From: Exobacillus caeni
GTDB lineage: Bacteria > Bacillota > Bacilli > Bacillales > Guptibacillaceae
Direction of reading: 5' to 3'
Length of the DNA stretch: 46,409 nucleotides
Assembly: GCF_005747095.1 (NCBI RefSeq)
Contig: NZ_SWLG01000026.1
Location: forward strand, 1 to 46,409
Every line of letters starts with the position of its first letter. Within the stretch, counting starts at the first letter, position 1. The translations under genes and the position numbers were made by a program. Below the pieces are notes generated by a model. It searched no databases, had not been told where the DNA came from, and worked only from the letters and a program-made list of their open reading frames with translations. Shown one piece after another: positions 16,379 through 25,062 of the stretch.

Positions 16379-16840
16379 ATGGGAGATGGTTGGATTAAAA
16401 TTCAGAAAACGTTTTACCCGAATATTAAGTCGATTGAACTGACGATGCTTGCAGTATATATTATAGTGGTTGCTTTTGGAAGCGCTTTAATGTGGGTGAA
16501 CAGTGACCTTACGTTTAGCAGGTGGAAGACTTTTATGCTTGTAGGACTGATCTATATTGGTGTCTGCTTTGTCTTGTCCGTGTCCATCCGAAATCAACGC
16601 ATCGAATTAACAGACCAGGAGTTTAGGCTCATATTGTTAGGTTTTGTTCGCAAAGAGATTAAGTATAACAGAATAAGAGAAATAAAAATTGGAAAACTAA
16701 ATGGATCACCAGTTGTTGAAGTTACATTTGCTGATGGAAGCAGTACGACAAAAGTTCCGTTCATCCCTTTTGAAAAAGACTGGTACTCTATTGCCAGGTT
16801 TATTAAGCAAAGAAATAAAAGAATACTGATCAAGTTATAA
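16379..16840 (+). CDS. Small membrane protein with PH-like domain
   Basis: The 153-residue protein has two membrane helices (about residues 22-40 and 51-68) and a C-terminal soluble domain. Its pattern is IELTDQEFRLILLGFVRKEIKY, IREIKIGKLNGSPVVEVTF, then a terminal helix. This resembles the bacterial PH domain found in many small Firmicute membrane proteins. Its function is unknown. The ribosome site before ATG 16379 is weak (TTGGAA), so the exact start is uncertain. It is monocistronic, with a terminator after it. Confidence 0.65.
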   Translation: MGDGWIKIQKTFYPNIKSIELTMLAVYIIVVAFGSALMWVNSDLTFSRWKTFMLVGLIYIGVCFVLSVSIRNQRIELTDQEFRLILLGFVRKEIKYNRIREIKIGKLNGSPVVEVTFADGSSTTKVPFIPFEKDWYSIARFIKQRNKRILIKL

Positions 16841-16868
16841 TGGACAACTATATATCTGTTTTTTGAAT

Positions 16869-16904
16869 ACCAGAACAGCAAAAAAGTGCTTTCTGGTTTT
16901 TTTA
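16869..16904 (+). terminator. Terminator of the PH-like membrane protein gene
   Basis: The stem ACCAGAA/TTCTGGT, extended by AGC/GCT, is followed by T7. Confidence 0.9.
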
Positions 16905-17007
16905 TTTCATCAATTGTTTTAAAATGGTACCGTTTCGAACAGATATTCGCTAAAATAGAAGGTATATGAAGTTACCGCTTATATCCTTTTTCGAGGTGTG
17001 ATGATAC

Positions 17008-19299
17008 ATGAATATAAAAAAGAAATTGCCTGAGTTACTCGACTTTTTCCAGACTGATTTTTCCTATAAAGAAAATATTGTGACCTGGAAAACAATCGAG
17101 GAAAAGGCTGCTAAAACAGCTCATTTTCCAGGAGGGCTGGATGAACGGTTAGTGCAAGCGATGAAAAAGAGAGGGGTCACTTCTTTATATACACATCAGG
17201 CTTCTGCATTTAAGGAAGTGCAGGATGGGAACAGCATCGTTGCAGTAACGCCGACCGCTTCAGGAAAAACGATGTGCTATAACTTGCCTGTTTTGAACGA
17301 AGTGCTTAATAATCCTTCCAGCAGGGCGCTGTATCTGTTCCCCACAAAAGCACTCGCCCAGGACCAGAAGAGTGAGTTAAATGAATTAATAGACGAGATG
17401 GAAGTCGATCTGAAAAGTTATACGTATGATGGAGACACATCACCGACGATCCGCCAGATTATCCGAAAAGCTGGACATGTAGTAATGACGAATCCCGATA
17501 TGCTCCACTCTGCGATTTTGCCCCATCATACGAAATGGGTATCGCTGTTTGAAAACCTTAAAGTAGTTGTAATCGATGAACTTCATACTTATCGGGGAGT
17601 ATTCGGGAGCCATGTTGCGAACGTTATTCGCAGGTTGAAGCGAATCTGCCGTTTTTACGGAAGCGATCCGCTCTTTATCTGTACGTCTGCAACGATCGCG
17701 AATCCAAAAGAACTAGCAGAAGATTTGACAGGCCAGCCGGTCAAGCTTATCGATAACAACGGGGCACCGTCAGGGAAGAAGCATTTTATCTTTTATAATC
17801 CACCGATCGTTAACAGGGCATTAAACATACGCAGGAGTGCAACTCTTGAAGCGAGAAAAATTGCAGAGGAGTTGTTGCGGAACAAAATCCAGACGATCGT
17901 GTTTGCGAAAAGCCGTGTACGGGTCGAGATTCTCTTAACATATCTACAGCTTTTAGAACAGCGTGAACTTGGACCAAGGACAATCAGGGGTTACAGGGGC
18001 GGCTATTTGCCAAAACAGCGACGGGAAATTGAAAGAGGTTTGCGAAACGGCGAAATTCTGGGAGTTGTAAGTACGAACGCTCTTGAACTCGGTGTTGATA
18101 TCGGCCAGCTACAGGCTTGCGTATTAACTGGTTATCCAGGCTCTGTCGCGAGCACATGGCAGCAGGCCGGGCGAGCAGGAAGACGCCAGGACGAGTCGGT
18201 CGTGTTTGTAGTGGCAAGCTCTAGCCCCCTCGATCAATATATGATTGAACATCCGGAATACTTTTTTGAACGGAATCCAGAAGAGGCGAGAATCAACCCG
18301 GACAATTTGATCATTTTGGTTGACCATCTAAAGTGTGCGGCATATGAACTGCCGTTTGAAAAAGATGAAACATTTGATGGCGTGGAAATCGAGGAGGTAC
18401 TGGAATTTTTGACAGAAGAACAGCTGCTCCATTTTAGAGGAAAAAAATGGTTCTGGATGAACGATTCTTTTCCGGCACATAACATAAGCCTCCGTTCTGC
18501 TTCCCAGGAAAATGTTGTAATCATCGACCAGACGAATGCAGCCAATGTAAAAGTAATCGGAGAGATGGATCGTTTTAGTGCGATGACATTGCTTCACGAA
18601 GAAGCGATCTATCTTCATCAGGGTGTGCAATATCAAGTAGAAAAGCTTGATTATGAGGAAAAGAAAGCCTGGATCAGGGAAGTAGATGTGGACTATTATA
18701 CCGATGCTAACCTCGCTGTACAGTTAAAGGTATTGGAGGTCGATAAAGATAACCGCTTTTTGGAGACGGATGCTTCTTATGGAGAAGTGATGGTGAATGC
18801 AATGGCAACCATCTTTAAAAAAATTAAGTTTGAAACACACGAAAATATTGGATCAGGTCCGATCCATCTACCTGAAGAAGAACTGCACACAAATGCCTGC
18901 TGGTTTGATTTTCCGGAGGAATTTGTAAAAGAAATAGGTGAAAAAAGGCTCGAGGAAGGGTTGGTCGGCCTCGCCAATGTATTGCGAAACGTTGCCCCTT
19001 TATTTGTGATGTGTGATGTTTCCGATCTGCATGTGGTTCCACAAATCAAGGCAGTCCATTCCAATAGGCCGACTATCTTTCTGTATGATAGATATCCTGG
19101 AGGTATCGGACTCAGTGAACGCGTATATAAAGACCTGGAAATTATATTGAAGGAAGCCCAATCGATCATGACCGGGTGTCCATGTGAACAGGGCTGCCCT
19201 TCCTGTATCGGGGCAATGGAAGAAACTGGGGAAAATGGAAAAGATACTTCCCTTTATCTTGTGAAATTTTTACGGGGTGAACAACAACATGTCTCTTAA
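17008..19299 (+). CDS. mrfA: MrfA (YprA) DEAD/DEAH-like helicase
   Basis: The 763-residue superfamily 2 helicase has a Walker A TPTASGKT (residues 81-88), VIDELHTY (DExH box, 190-193), CTSATIANP (motif III), VVSTNALELGVDIGQL and QQAGRAGRRQD in the second RecA lobe. A DUF1998-type C-terminus ends with the four-Cys site CPCEQGCPSCIG, expected to bind metal. This is B. subtilis YprA, renamed MrfA, which works with MrfB in a nucleotide-excision pathway for mitomycin C damage independent of UvrABC. mrfB follows with overlap, and the order matches yprA-yprB in B. subtilis. Confidence 0.93.
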   Translation: MNIKKKLPELLDFFQTDFSYKENIVTWKTIEEKAAKTAHFPGGLDERLVQAMKKRGVTSLYTHQASAFKEVQDGNSIVAVTPTASGKTMCYNLPVLNEVLNNPSSRALYLFPTKALAQDQKSELNELIDEMEVDLKSYTYDGDTSPTIRQIIRKAGHVVMTNPDMLHSAILPHHTKWVSLFENLKVVVIDELHTYRGVFGSHVANVIRRLKRICRFYGSDPLFICTSATIANPKELAEDLTGQPVKLIDNNGAPSGKKHFIFYNPPIVNRALNIRRSATLEARKIAEELLRNKIQTIVFAKSRVRVEILLTYLQLLEQRELGPRTIRGYRGGYLPKQRREIERGLRNGEILGVVSTNALELGVDIGQLQACVLTGYPGSVASTWQQAGRAGRRQDESVVFVVASSSPLDQYMIEHPEYFFERNPEEARINPDNLIILVDHLKCAAYELPFEKDETFDGVEIEEVLEFLTEEQLLHFRGKKWFWMNDSFPAHNISLRSASQENVVIIDQTNAANVKVIGEMDRFSAMTLLHEEAIYLHQGVQYQVEKLDYEEKKAWIREVDVDYYTDANLAVQLKVLEVDKDNRFLETDASYGEVMVNAMATIFKKIKFETHENIGSGPIHLPEEELHTNACWFDFPEEFVKEIGEKRLEEGLVGLANVLRNVAPLFVMCDVSDLHVVPQIKAVHSNRPTIFLYDRYPGGIGLSERVYKDLEIILKEAQSIMTGCPCEQGCPSCIGAMEETGENGKDTSLYLVKFLRGEQQHVS

Positions 19300-20542
19300 A
19301 GGCAAACTAAGCCGTATGAAAAAACATATGAATCTTGCACCGGATTCAAAAGAGAAAAACGAAACAATACCAGATCAAAATGAAAATAAAGAAGTGGAAG
19401 TTCCTTATCTGGATAAGTGGAAAACACTTGGAGCCTATCCGTTTTTCTTTGACGGCGATTATGCCATTATTAAAGAAAAGACATACCCGATTTCCTATCA
19501 ACATGGGCGAAATCGTTTTGAAGAACTCGAGGACATCGTAAGGCAATGGAACGCTTTCAGTCTTGACCATCCTCTCTCTTCAAAAGATCTCCGACCCGAA
19601 GATTTGTTGTTTTTTGATACCGAAACGACAGGGCTGGGCGGTGGTGTCGGAAACACGATCTTCCTGCTTGGGTATAGCCAGTATACAGAAGAAGGAGTCA
19701 GGCTCAAGCAATATTTTCTTCCCGGACCCGGGGCCGAGGTGCCGTTCTATCAAAAGTTTTTACGAGATGTTAAAGAATTAAAGAACCTGGTAACATATAA
19801 CGGGAAAGCATTCGATTGGCCACAGGTTAAGACAAGACATACCTTAATCCGTGACAGGCTTCCTGAACTTCCTGCCTTTGGTCATTACGACCTTTTGCAT
19901 GGAGCAAGGAGAATGTGGAAGAATAGGCTGGAATCTGTCAAACTCTCTCTTGTTGAACAAGAAATTTTACAGTTTGTAAGAGAGGAAGATACTCCTGGTT
20001 ATCTCGCCCCCATGCTCTATTTTGAATATATTAAGGATCAGGACCCGGAGCTTATATCGGATGTACTTCTTCACAACGAAAAGGATATACTATCCTTGAT
20101 CACGTTGTATGTTCACCTGTCAAAAATACTGTTGCAGATGAAGGATACGGTGGTAAATACAGAAGAACAATATGAAGTGGCCAGATGGTACGAAACGATT
20201 GGCCATGCAGATCATGCAGCAGTTATTTATGAAGGGCTGTTGAAATCTTCTTATGGCTTTAAAGCAAAAGAAAAGCTTTCTTACCTTTATAAAAAAAAGA
20301 AACAGTGGAAAAACGCAGAATTATTGTGGAAAGAACTATCGGAATCTTCGAGGAAGCCGGAATTTGATGTGGAACTTTCAAAGCTCTATGAGCATACGTT
20401 AAAAGATTTTGAACAGGCTTTTTACTATGCGGAGAAAGCCTATCAAAAGTGGAAGGAAACGAACCGGATATTGAAAAATAAAGAAGAGCAGGAAAGAATG
20501 GAATTCGAGAAGCGGCTTTTACGAATCGAAAAAAAGCTTTAG
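19289..20542 (+). CDS. mrfB: MrfB (YprB) DEDDh-type exonuclease with TPR-like tail
   Basis: The 417-residue protein is the nuclease partner of MrfA. The RNase H-like fold shows motif I FFDTETTG (Asp110, Glu112), motif II in YNGKAFDWPQV, and the final HNEKDILSL with His and Asp. The C-terminal 120 residues are helical, with TPR-like content (YEVARWYETIGHADHAAVIYEG). A GTG at 19277 would give four more residues, but the ATG at 19289 lies 8 nt after GGGGTG. The gene overlaps mrfA by 11 bp, so the two are coupled. B. subtilis YprB has similar length. Confidence 0.9.
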   Translation: MSLKGKLSRMKKHMNLAPDSKEKNETIPDQNENKEVEVPYLDKWKTLGAYPFFFDGDYAIIKEKTYPISYQHGRNRFEELEDIVRQWNAFSLDHPLSSKDLRPEDLLFFDTETTGLGGGVGNTIFLLGYSQYTEEGVRLKQYFLPGPGAEVPFYQKFLRDVKELKNLVTYNGKAFDWPQVKTRHTLIRDRLPELPAFGHYDLLHGARRMWKNRLESVKLSLVEQEILQFVREEDTPGYLAPMLYFEYIKDQDPELISDVLLHNEKDILSLITLYVHLSKILLQMKDTVVNTEEQYEVARWYETIGHADHAAVIYEGLLKSSYGFKAKEKLSYLYKKKKQWKNAELLWKELSESSRKPEFDVELSKLYEHTLKDFEQAFYYAEKAYQKWKETNRILKNKEEQERMEFEKRLLRIEKKL

Positions 20543-20575
20543 GCCGAAAATAACCTCTCTTAAAGGAGGAACAGC

Positions 20576-22480
20576 ATGCAGGATTTTTATAATCTCATCG
20601 ATAAAAAAGAACCGTTTCATTATCTAACATCAGACCAGAAAAAACGATTGCTGGCTGATGCAGAGCTCCAGGAGTATAACAAGGGTGAATTTCTTTTTCA
20701 TGAAAAAGATGAGGAGGTGGACCTTTTCCTCGTCGTGTCGGGAATCGCTAAAAATATCGTCCATAAGGCCAACGGGCATCAGACGACGATGCGCTTTTAT
20801 TATCCGGGGGATCTGATCGGCTTGATGATTATGCTGACTAGCGGCACGATGACTTTTTCTGTTCAAGCGATTGAGAATTGCAAGGTCATTAAGCTCCGAA
20901 AAGAAGTTGTGTTAAATGCCATGAATGAAAATCCTAGGTTTTCTTCCGTTATGCTTGAAAGCATCGGAGATCGGATGAGAACCTTATATGACGAGATTAA
21001 ACTGGATCGCCAGCGGGAGGAAGATTCGGAGAACATCGTTTTATTCCGGACAAGGATCAACAGCATTATGGAGGAAGATATAAAGGTTCCTCCTGCTTAC
21101 ACTGTAATGGAAACGGCAGAGCTATTTAAACAGGACAAGCCTGCGGGTGTCATCGTAAGTGAAGATGAAGAGAGTATACTCGGAGTTGTGACAACGCACA
21201 GCATTTTAAAGGCTGTTACGGAAGGGAGCCTATCCGATCCTATCCACAGATGGATGGAACAGGAACCGTTTACAGTGGAGGCTGATGCGTTCAGCTATGA
21301 AGCACTTGCTCACATAAAATATCATCCTGATTCGTTAATCCCAGTGATTCACCGGAAGCTGCTTGTCGGCATGGTCTCTGCCCAATCATTCTTGAGGTTG
21401 CAAGACTCTGCATATCTGGATTTACTGCATAGAATAAAAGGAGCACGAGATTACGAAGAAGTTGAAAAGCTCTCTCCACTTTATAATAATGAGTTTCACA
21501 CATTTGTTTCCGATATGCTGGTGCAGGATACCCTTGCATACGACATCTGTGAAATGATCTCGAATTACAATGATGAGATTCATAAACAAATCATCATATT
21601 GGCAGAAGAGGAAATGAAACAAGAAGGACATGGCCTTCCGCCGGTGAATTATTGTTTTATCGTGATGGGAAGCGAGGGAAGGAAGGAACAGGCATTTAGC
21701 ACTGACCAGGATAACGGGTTTATTCTAGATGAATACGAACATCTTCCTTACCGAAACGACATCCAGGCCTATTTTCGTAAGTTTGCCGAAAAGATTAACA
21801 CAAAACTGGTTGAATGCGGATTCCCTGAATGTGAAGGAGGCATCATGGCAAAGGAAGAAAAGTGGTGCCGATCTATCTCATCATGGAAAAAGGAAGTAAA
21901 CCGCTGGATTCAAGAAACAGATGCCGAAGAGATCCGTAACTTTACTATTTTCCTTGATTTTAGGCCGATTTACGGAGACCTTGATTTAGCCATTTCCCTG
22001 CGAAGAGAAATGACAAAACGTGTCCAAAAAGCCCAATCGCTGCACATGTTGCTTATGAAGGATACGATCCGATTCCGCGTTCCACTTAATCCCCTGGGAC
22101 AACTCCATCTTAAGGGAAAGAGCAAAAAGTTAAACTTAAAAAAATCGGCGATCATGCAAATCGTGAACGGAGTTCGTATTTTTGCAATGAAGTATGGTAT
22201 CGAAGAAACCAATACACTAAAAAGGCTCTATCGTTTAAAAGAGAAAGAGATTTTCCATCCGCGGGATGTGAAGAACATCGAAACAGCCCTTCATTATTTA
22301 TACTGGTTCCGAATTAACGGGAACTTAAAACAAATAGCGGCAACGGATCCGATTAACAACGAGTTATCTCCAGTCCAGTTAAGTCGAGAAGATAGAAAAA
22401 AACTAAAAGAAGCTCTTGTTGTTGCTAAACGGATGCAGCAAGTAAGTGAATTGAGCTTCAGGAAAAACAGGAGCCTTTAA
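20576..22480 (+). CDS. cNMP-binding/CBS/DUF294 nucleotidyltransferase-like protein
   Basis: The 634-residue signalling protein has, in order: a cyclic-nucleotide-binding fold (about 15-135; FRYPGDL-like FYYPGDLIGLM), two CBS repeats (about 165-290; GVVTTHSILKAV, VGMVSAQSFL), a GlnD-like DUF294 nucleotidyltransferase domain with GSEGRKEQAFSTDQDN (about 364-379), and a DUF294 C-terminal helical domain (about 490-610). Relatives sense nucleotides and may modify a partner protein; the target is unknown. A strong AAAGGAGG lies before the ATG. It sits 33 bp after mrfB and 2 bp before the DnaQ-like gene, so the four genes look like one transcript. Confidence 0.88.
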   Translation: MQDFYNLIDKKEPFHYLTSDQKKRLLADAELQEYNKGEFLFHEKDEEVDLFLVVSGIAKNIVHKANGHQTTMRFYYPGDLIGLMIMLTSGTMTFSVQAIENCKVIKLRKEVVLNAMNENPRFSSVMLESIGDRMRTLYDEIKLDRQREEDSENIVLFRTRINSIMEEDIKVPPAYTVMETAELFKQDKPAGVIVSEDEESILGVVTTHSILKAVTEGSLSDPIHRWMEQEPFTVEADAFSYEALAHIKYHPDSLIPVIHRKLLVGMVSAQSFLRLQDSAYLDLLHRIKGARDYEEVEKLSPLYNNEFHTFVSDMLVQDTLAYDICEMISNYNDEIHKQIIILAEEEMKQEGHGLPPVNYCFIVMGSEGRKEQAFSTDQDNGFILDEYEHLPYRNDIQAYFRKFAEKINTKLVECGFPECEGGIMAKEEKWCRSISSWKKEVNRWIQETDAEEIRNFTIFLDFRPIYGDLDLAISLRREMTKRVQKAQSLHMLLMKDTIRFRVPLNPLGQLHLKGKSKKLNLKKSAIMQIVNGVRIFAMKYGIEETNTLKRLYRLKEKEIFHPRDVKNIETALHYLYWFRINGNLKQIAATDPINNELSPVQLSREDRKKLKEALVVAKRMQQVSELSFRKNRSL

Positions 22481-22482
22481 AT

Positions 22483-23205
22483 ATGGAGACGCTCGGGTTT
22501 AGGTTCCTGAAGTACTTCCTTTTTGACTGGTTTCGTGTTCGAAAAGAAGCAAGTGAGGCTAAACAACATCCCGCGTTTAACAGGATATGCCGTCTTCTGG
22601 ATAAAGAGGATAACTTTCAAGCGAGCGGTGATGCGTTTACTGTGTTTGATCTTGAAACAACCGGCTTTTTCCCAACGCTTGGTGATGAGATCATTTCAAT
22701 CGGGGCAATAAAAATCAACCGCACGAATGAAGAGGTTTCCGAAAGTTTTTATAGGATAATAAGGCCAGTGAGAAAAGTGCCGAAAACGGTTCTGGAAATT
22801 ACAGGCCTCAGTATTTCTGAAATTAAAAATGGCGCCCCTTTTTTGGAAGTATTCGAGGACTTTCTAGAATATTGCAACGGTTCCACGCTAGTCGCACATC
22901 CTGCAGGCTTCGACATCTCTTTTTTGCAAACGATGGCGAAAAGGATGGGATTGCCGGGATTTAACCCGCCGTACATGGACTGCGAAGAATTGGTCAAACA
23001 GTTATTTCCTGGAATTAACCCTCAATTGGATTATTTAATCAGGAAATTCCATCTTACAGAGCTTGAAAGGCACCATGCGCTTAATGATGCCCATATGACT
23101 GGACAGCTATTTGTTAAGCTTCTGGAAATATTAGAGAAGGGACAGCTAGATGAAGTAAAAGTAATTGAAGACCTAACTCAGCAAAACGAGGAAATAATCG
23201 ATTGA
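22483..23205 (+). CDS. DnaQ-like 3'-5' exonuclease
   Basis: The 240-residue DEDDh exonuclease has motif I FTVFDLETTGF (about residue 56), an internal LVAHPAGFDISFL (motif II), and HHALNDAHMTGQLF (His and Asp of motif III). This is the fold of the DNA polymerase III epsilon subunit and of PolC proofreading domains, but the protein is free-standing. An N-terminal extension of about 50 residues begins MPETLG-like METLGFRFLKYFLFDWFR, amphipathic. It starts 2 bp after the DUF294 gene. Exonucleases of this kind often neighbour DUF294 proteins in other bacteria, which suggests a working pair. Confidence 0.87.
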   Translation: METLGFRFLKYFLFDWFRVRKEASEAKQHPAFNRICRLLDKEDNFQASGDAFTVFDLETTGFFPTLGDEIISIGAIKINRTNEEVSESFYRIIRPVRKVPKTVLEITGLSISEIKNGAPFLEVFEDFLEYCNGSTLVAHPAGFDISFLQTMAKRMGLPGFNPPYMDCEELVKQLFPGINPQLDYLIRKFHLTELERHHALNDAHMTGQLFVKLLEILEKGQLDEVKVIEDLTQQNEEIID

Positions 23206-23400
23206 TTATTCCCCGGGTAAGCGCAGGATACGCAAGTTTTCGACGTTCATTTCTATCATTCTCAAAATTTGTGTTTACTTTTGGAAAAAAATGTTGTATT
23301 TTAAAATCTGATTGTCGTTATTTTCCAGTAGCTTTTCTAAAAAATTTTTAAAATAAAATTGAATTTGTTTAAAAAGCCAATGAATCGGTAATACGAGTGT

Positions 23401-23431
23401 TAAAGATTCTTTGTTAAAGAATCTTTATTTT
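23401..23431 (+). terminator. Terminator-like hairpin after the mrf module
   Basis: AAAGATTCTT pairs with AAGAATCTTT across a short loop, then ATTTT. It lies about 200 bp after the DnaQ-like gene and just before the small membrane peptide gene. The preceding 195 bp are AT-rich with no gene visible. Confidence 0.75.
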
Positions 23432-23451
23432 GGGTAATGGAGAGATGGAAG

Positions 23452-23556
23452 TTGAAAAACGTGATTGTGGTTATGTTTTTTCTTGTCATTGTGCTTACTT
23501 TGTTTATTATGAGTGAGATCAGTGATTCAACACTGGCAATTCCAACCGTTTTTTAA
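23452..23556 (+). CDS. Small membrane peptide, 34 aa
   Basis: A TTG start with GGAGAG about 8 nt upstream opens a 34-codon frame whose product is almost wholly hydrophobic from residue 4 to 20 (VIVVMFFLVIVLTLFIM), then a short polar tail (SEISDSTLAIPTVF). An in-frame ATG lies at 23437 without a good ribosome site. A terminator follows 11 bp after the stop, and another hairpin lies just before, so this is an isolated unit. Single-span peptides of this sort near spore genes are often sporulation-expressed, but nothing here proves that. Confidence 0.62.
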   Translation: MKNVIVVMFFLVIVLTLFIMSEISDSTLAIPTVF

Positions 23557-23564
23557 GTTTTAGA

Positions 23565-23596
23565 AAGCAGTCCGGGAATCTCCGGGCTGTTTTATT
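23565..23596 (+). terminator. Terminator of the 34-aa peptide gene
   Basis: The stem CAGTCCGG/CCGGGCTG (8 bp, 6-nt loop) is followed by TTTTATT. Confidence 0.88.
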
Positions 23597-23622
23597 GTTA
23601 ATCTACACGCCCATATGTTCTA

Positions 23623-23656
23623 AAATAGGTATTTACCCCCTCTAAAATAGGTATCT
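23623..23656 (+). promoter_or_regulatory. Two GerE-like boxes upstream of cotD
   Basis: AAATAGGTATTT (23623-23634) and AAATAGGTATCT (23645-23656) both fit the GerE consensus RWWTRGGYNNYY. They are 22 bp apart, two turns of the helix, and lie upstream of a SigK-like promoter. In B. subtilis, cotD is a known GerE target. Confidence 0.75.
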
Positions 23657-23664
23657 ATCTTAGT

Positions 23665-23692
23665 ACATGTACCATCGTCTAATCATAGGCTA
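23665..23692 (+). promoter_or_regulatory. SigK-type promoter of cotD
   Basis: AC at 23665-23666, 17 bp, then CATAGGCTA (23684-23692) fit the mother-cell SigK consensus AC-N16/17-CATANNNTA. The expected start of RNA is about 25 bp before the cotD ATG. Confidence 0.78.
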
Positions 23693-23724
23693 TTAGTGAA
23701 TAAACACATAAGGGGGAAATATTC

Positions 23725-24237
23725 ATGAGAAACAGTAACATGGGACCTAATTCAAATATGGGTCCAAATGCAAACATGGGTCCTCAGGTAAGCCCTGCCA
23801 TGGCAGGGAAAGATATGATGCCGACTGCTGTAAGTCCGGCGAGCATGGGGCCTGGACCCGGAACGATCGGACCGATCATGCACCCGGTCAAAGAGTGTGT
23901 AAAACACCATTTTTGTAAAACAAACGTTCAACACGTTCATCCGACGCATATCAAAAACGTTTATCATCACCTGTATGAGCATTATCATAACTATCCTTTG
24001 ACACAATCAAATGTGGTTGAATCGGCAAACGTGCATCATTATCCGCCGCCAAGACCAACAGGGGCTATGCCGATGGGACCATCTGCTGTTAGTCCTGCAT
24101 CAATGGGCCCCGGCGGAATGGGTCCCGGCGGGATGGGGCCAGGACCAGGTCCGATGGGTCCAACAGGAGTAAGCCCGTATGGCAATATGGGACCGATGGA
24201 ATCACCGATGGGACCAGTCGGCGGAGCGATGAAATAG
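23725..24237 (+). CDS. cotD: CotD-family inner spore coat protein with Met-Gly-Pro-rich arms
   Basis: The 170-residue protein has a His-rich CotD core at about residues 50-115 (IMHPVKECVKHHFCKT, VHPTHIKNVYHHLYEHYH), similar to B. subtilis CotD of about 75 residues. Both sides carry low-complexity arms of repeated MGP units (NMGPNSNMGPNANMGP at the N-terminus; GGMGPGGMGPGPGPMGP near the end), which double the size. CotD is deposited in the inner coat by the mother cell. AGGGGGAAAT precedes the ATG. SigK and GerE signals upstream agree with late mother-cell expression. Gene position next to mrfB and ypsA matches B. subtilis. Confidence 0.9.
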   Translation: MRNSNMGPNSNMGPNANMGPQVSPAMAGKDMMPTAVSPASMGPGPGTIGPIMHPVKECVKHHFCKTNVQHVHPTHIKNVYHHLYEHYHNYPLTQSNVVESANVHHYPPPRPTGAMPMGPSAVSPASMGPGGMGPGGMGPGPGPMGPTGVSPYGNMGPMESPMGPVGGAMK

Positions 24238-24248
24238 GGTAGTAAGAG

Positions 24249-24280
24249 CGAACTGATGCAAGCCGTCAGTTCGTTTTTTA
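24249..24280 (+). terminator. Terminator of cotD
   Basis: The stem CGAACTGA/TCAGTTCG (8 bp) is followed by T6, 11 bp after the cotD stop. Confidence 0.92.
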
Positions 24281-24378
24281 TTATGAAGAACAGTTGCCAG
24301 GCACCTTTCATTTTTGCGAATGGAGTGAAACAGCGTTATGCTAGAAATAGAACAAGTTGAAGAATAGGAGTGTATGTA

Positions 24379-24954
24379 TTGGGAAAAGTCTTGCTTGTCA
24401 CAGGGTACAAGGCCCATGAACTTGGAATCTTCAACGATTCTCATCCAGGGCTTCCAATTATCAAATGGGTACTGAAAAACCAGATGCAGCAGCTGATCGA
24501 TGAAAAAGACATCGAATGGATATTGATCAGCGGACAGACTGGCGTCGAACTGTGGGCCGGGGAAATCGTCGGTGAGCTTCGTCTCGATTATCCTGAACTA
24601 AAGCTAGCGGTACTTACCCCATTTCTCGAGCAGGAGGAAAATTGGAAAGAAGAGACACAGGAATATTATCAGATGATTTTAGGAGAAGCGGATTTTGTAG
24701 AGAGTATTACAAATCGAAAATATGAAAATCCGGGACAGTTGAAGGCGAAAAATCAGTTTTTAGTTCAAAAGAGCGATAGCATGCTCGTGTTATTTGATGA
24801 GGATACTCCCGGGTCACCGTTATTTTATATAAATGAAGCAAAGAAAAGGGAACAGAACGACACAAACTATGATATCATCATGATTACACCGACAGATTTG
24901 GACATGGCGGCACAAGAAATCAGGGAATCAAATCCTGATTACTGGACACAGTGA
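24379..24954 (+). CDS. ypsA: YpsA, SLOG-fold protein (DUF1273)
   Basis: The 191-residue protein matches B. subtilis YpsA, a Rossmann-like SLOG-superfamily protein thought to bind a nucleotide and linked genetically to cell division. Marks are KVLLVTGYKAHELGIF, the nucleotide-site segment WILISGQTGVELWA, VLTPFLEQEENWKEE and SDSMLVLFD. I choose the TTG at 24379 because AGGAG lies 8 nt upstream and this gives the usual N-terminus; a GTG at 24370 overlaps the ribosome site. gpsB follows, as in B. subtilis. Confidence 0.92.
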   Translation: MGKVLLVTGYKAHELGIFNDSHPGLPIIKWVLKNQMQQLIDEKDIEWILISGQTGVELWAGEIVGELRLDYPELKLAVLTPFLEQEENWKEETQEYYQMILGEADFVESITNRKYENPGQLKAKNQFLVQKSDSMLVLFDEDTPGSPLFYINEAKKREQNDTNYDIIMITPTDLDMAAQEIRESNPDYWTQ

Positions 24955-25062
24955 CAGAAAAAATGAAAAGTTTCGAAGCGTGTCAGAAGATTTAAATTGA
25001 CAATACAGGGGTCTTTTGGAAAAATAAGAACAAAGGATTTCCGTACATATTGAGGTGAAAAC

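Noticed and set aside
23725-24237. Collagen-like surface glycoprotein (BclA type)
   Set aside because: The MGP units are irregular and not Gly-X-Y triplets over a long span, and the core is clearly CotD.
24039-24311. Minus-strand frame rich in Gly-Pro-Ile
   Set aside because: It is the antisense shadow of the MGP-repeat region of cotD.
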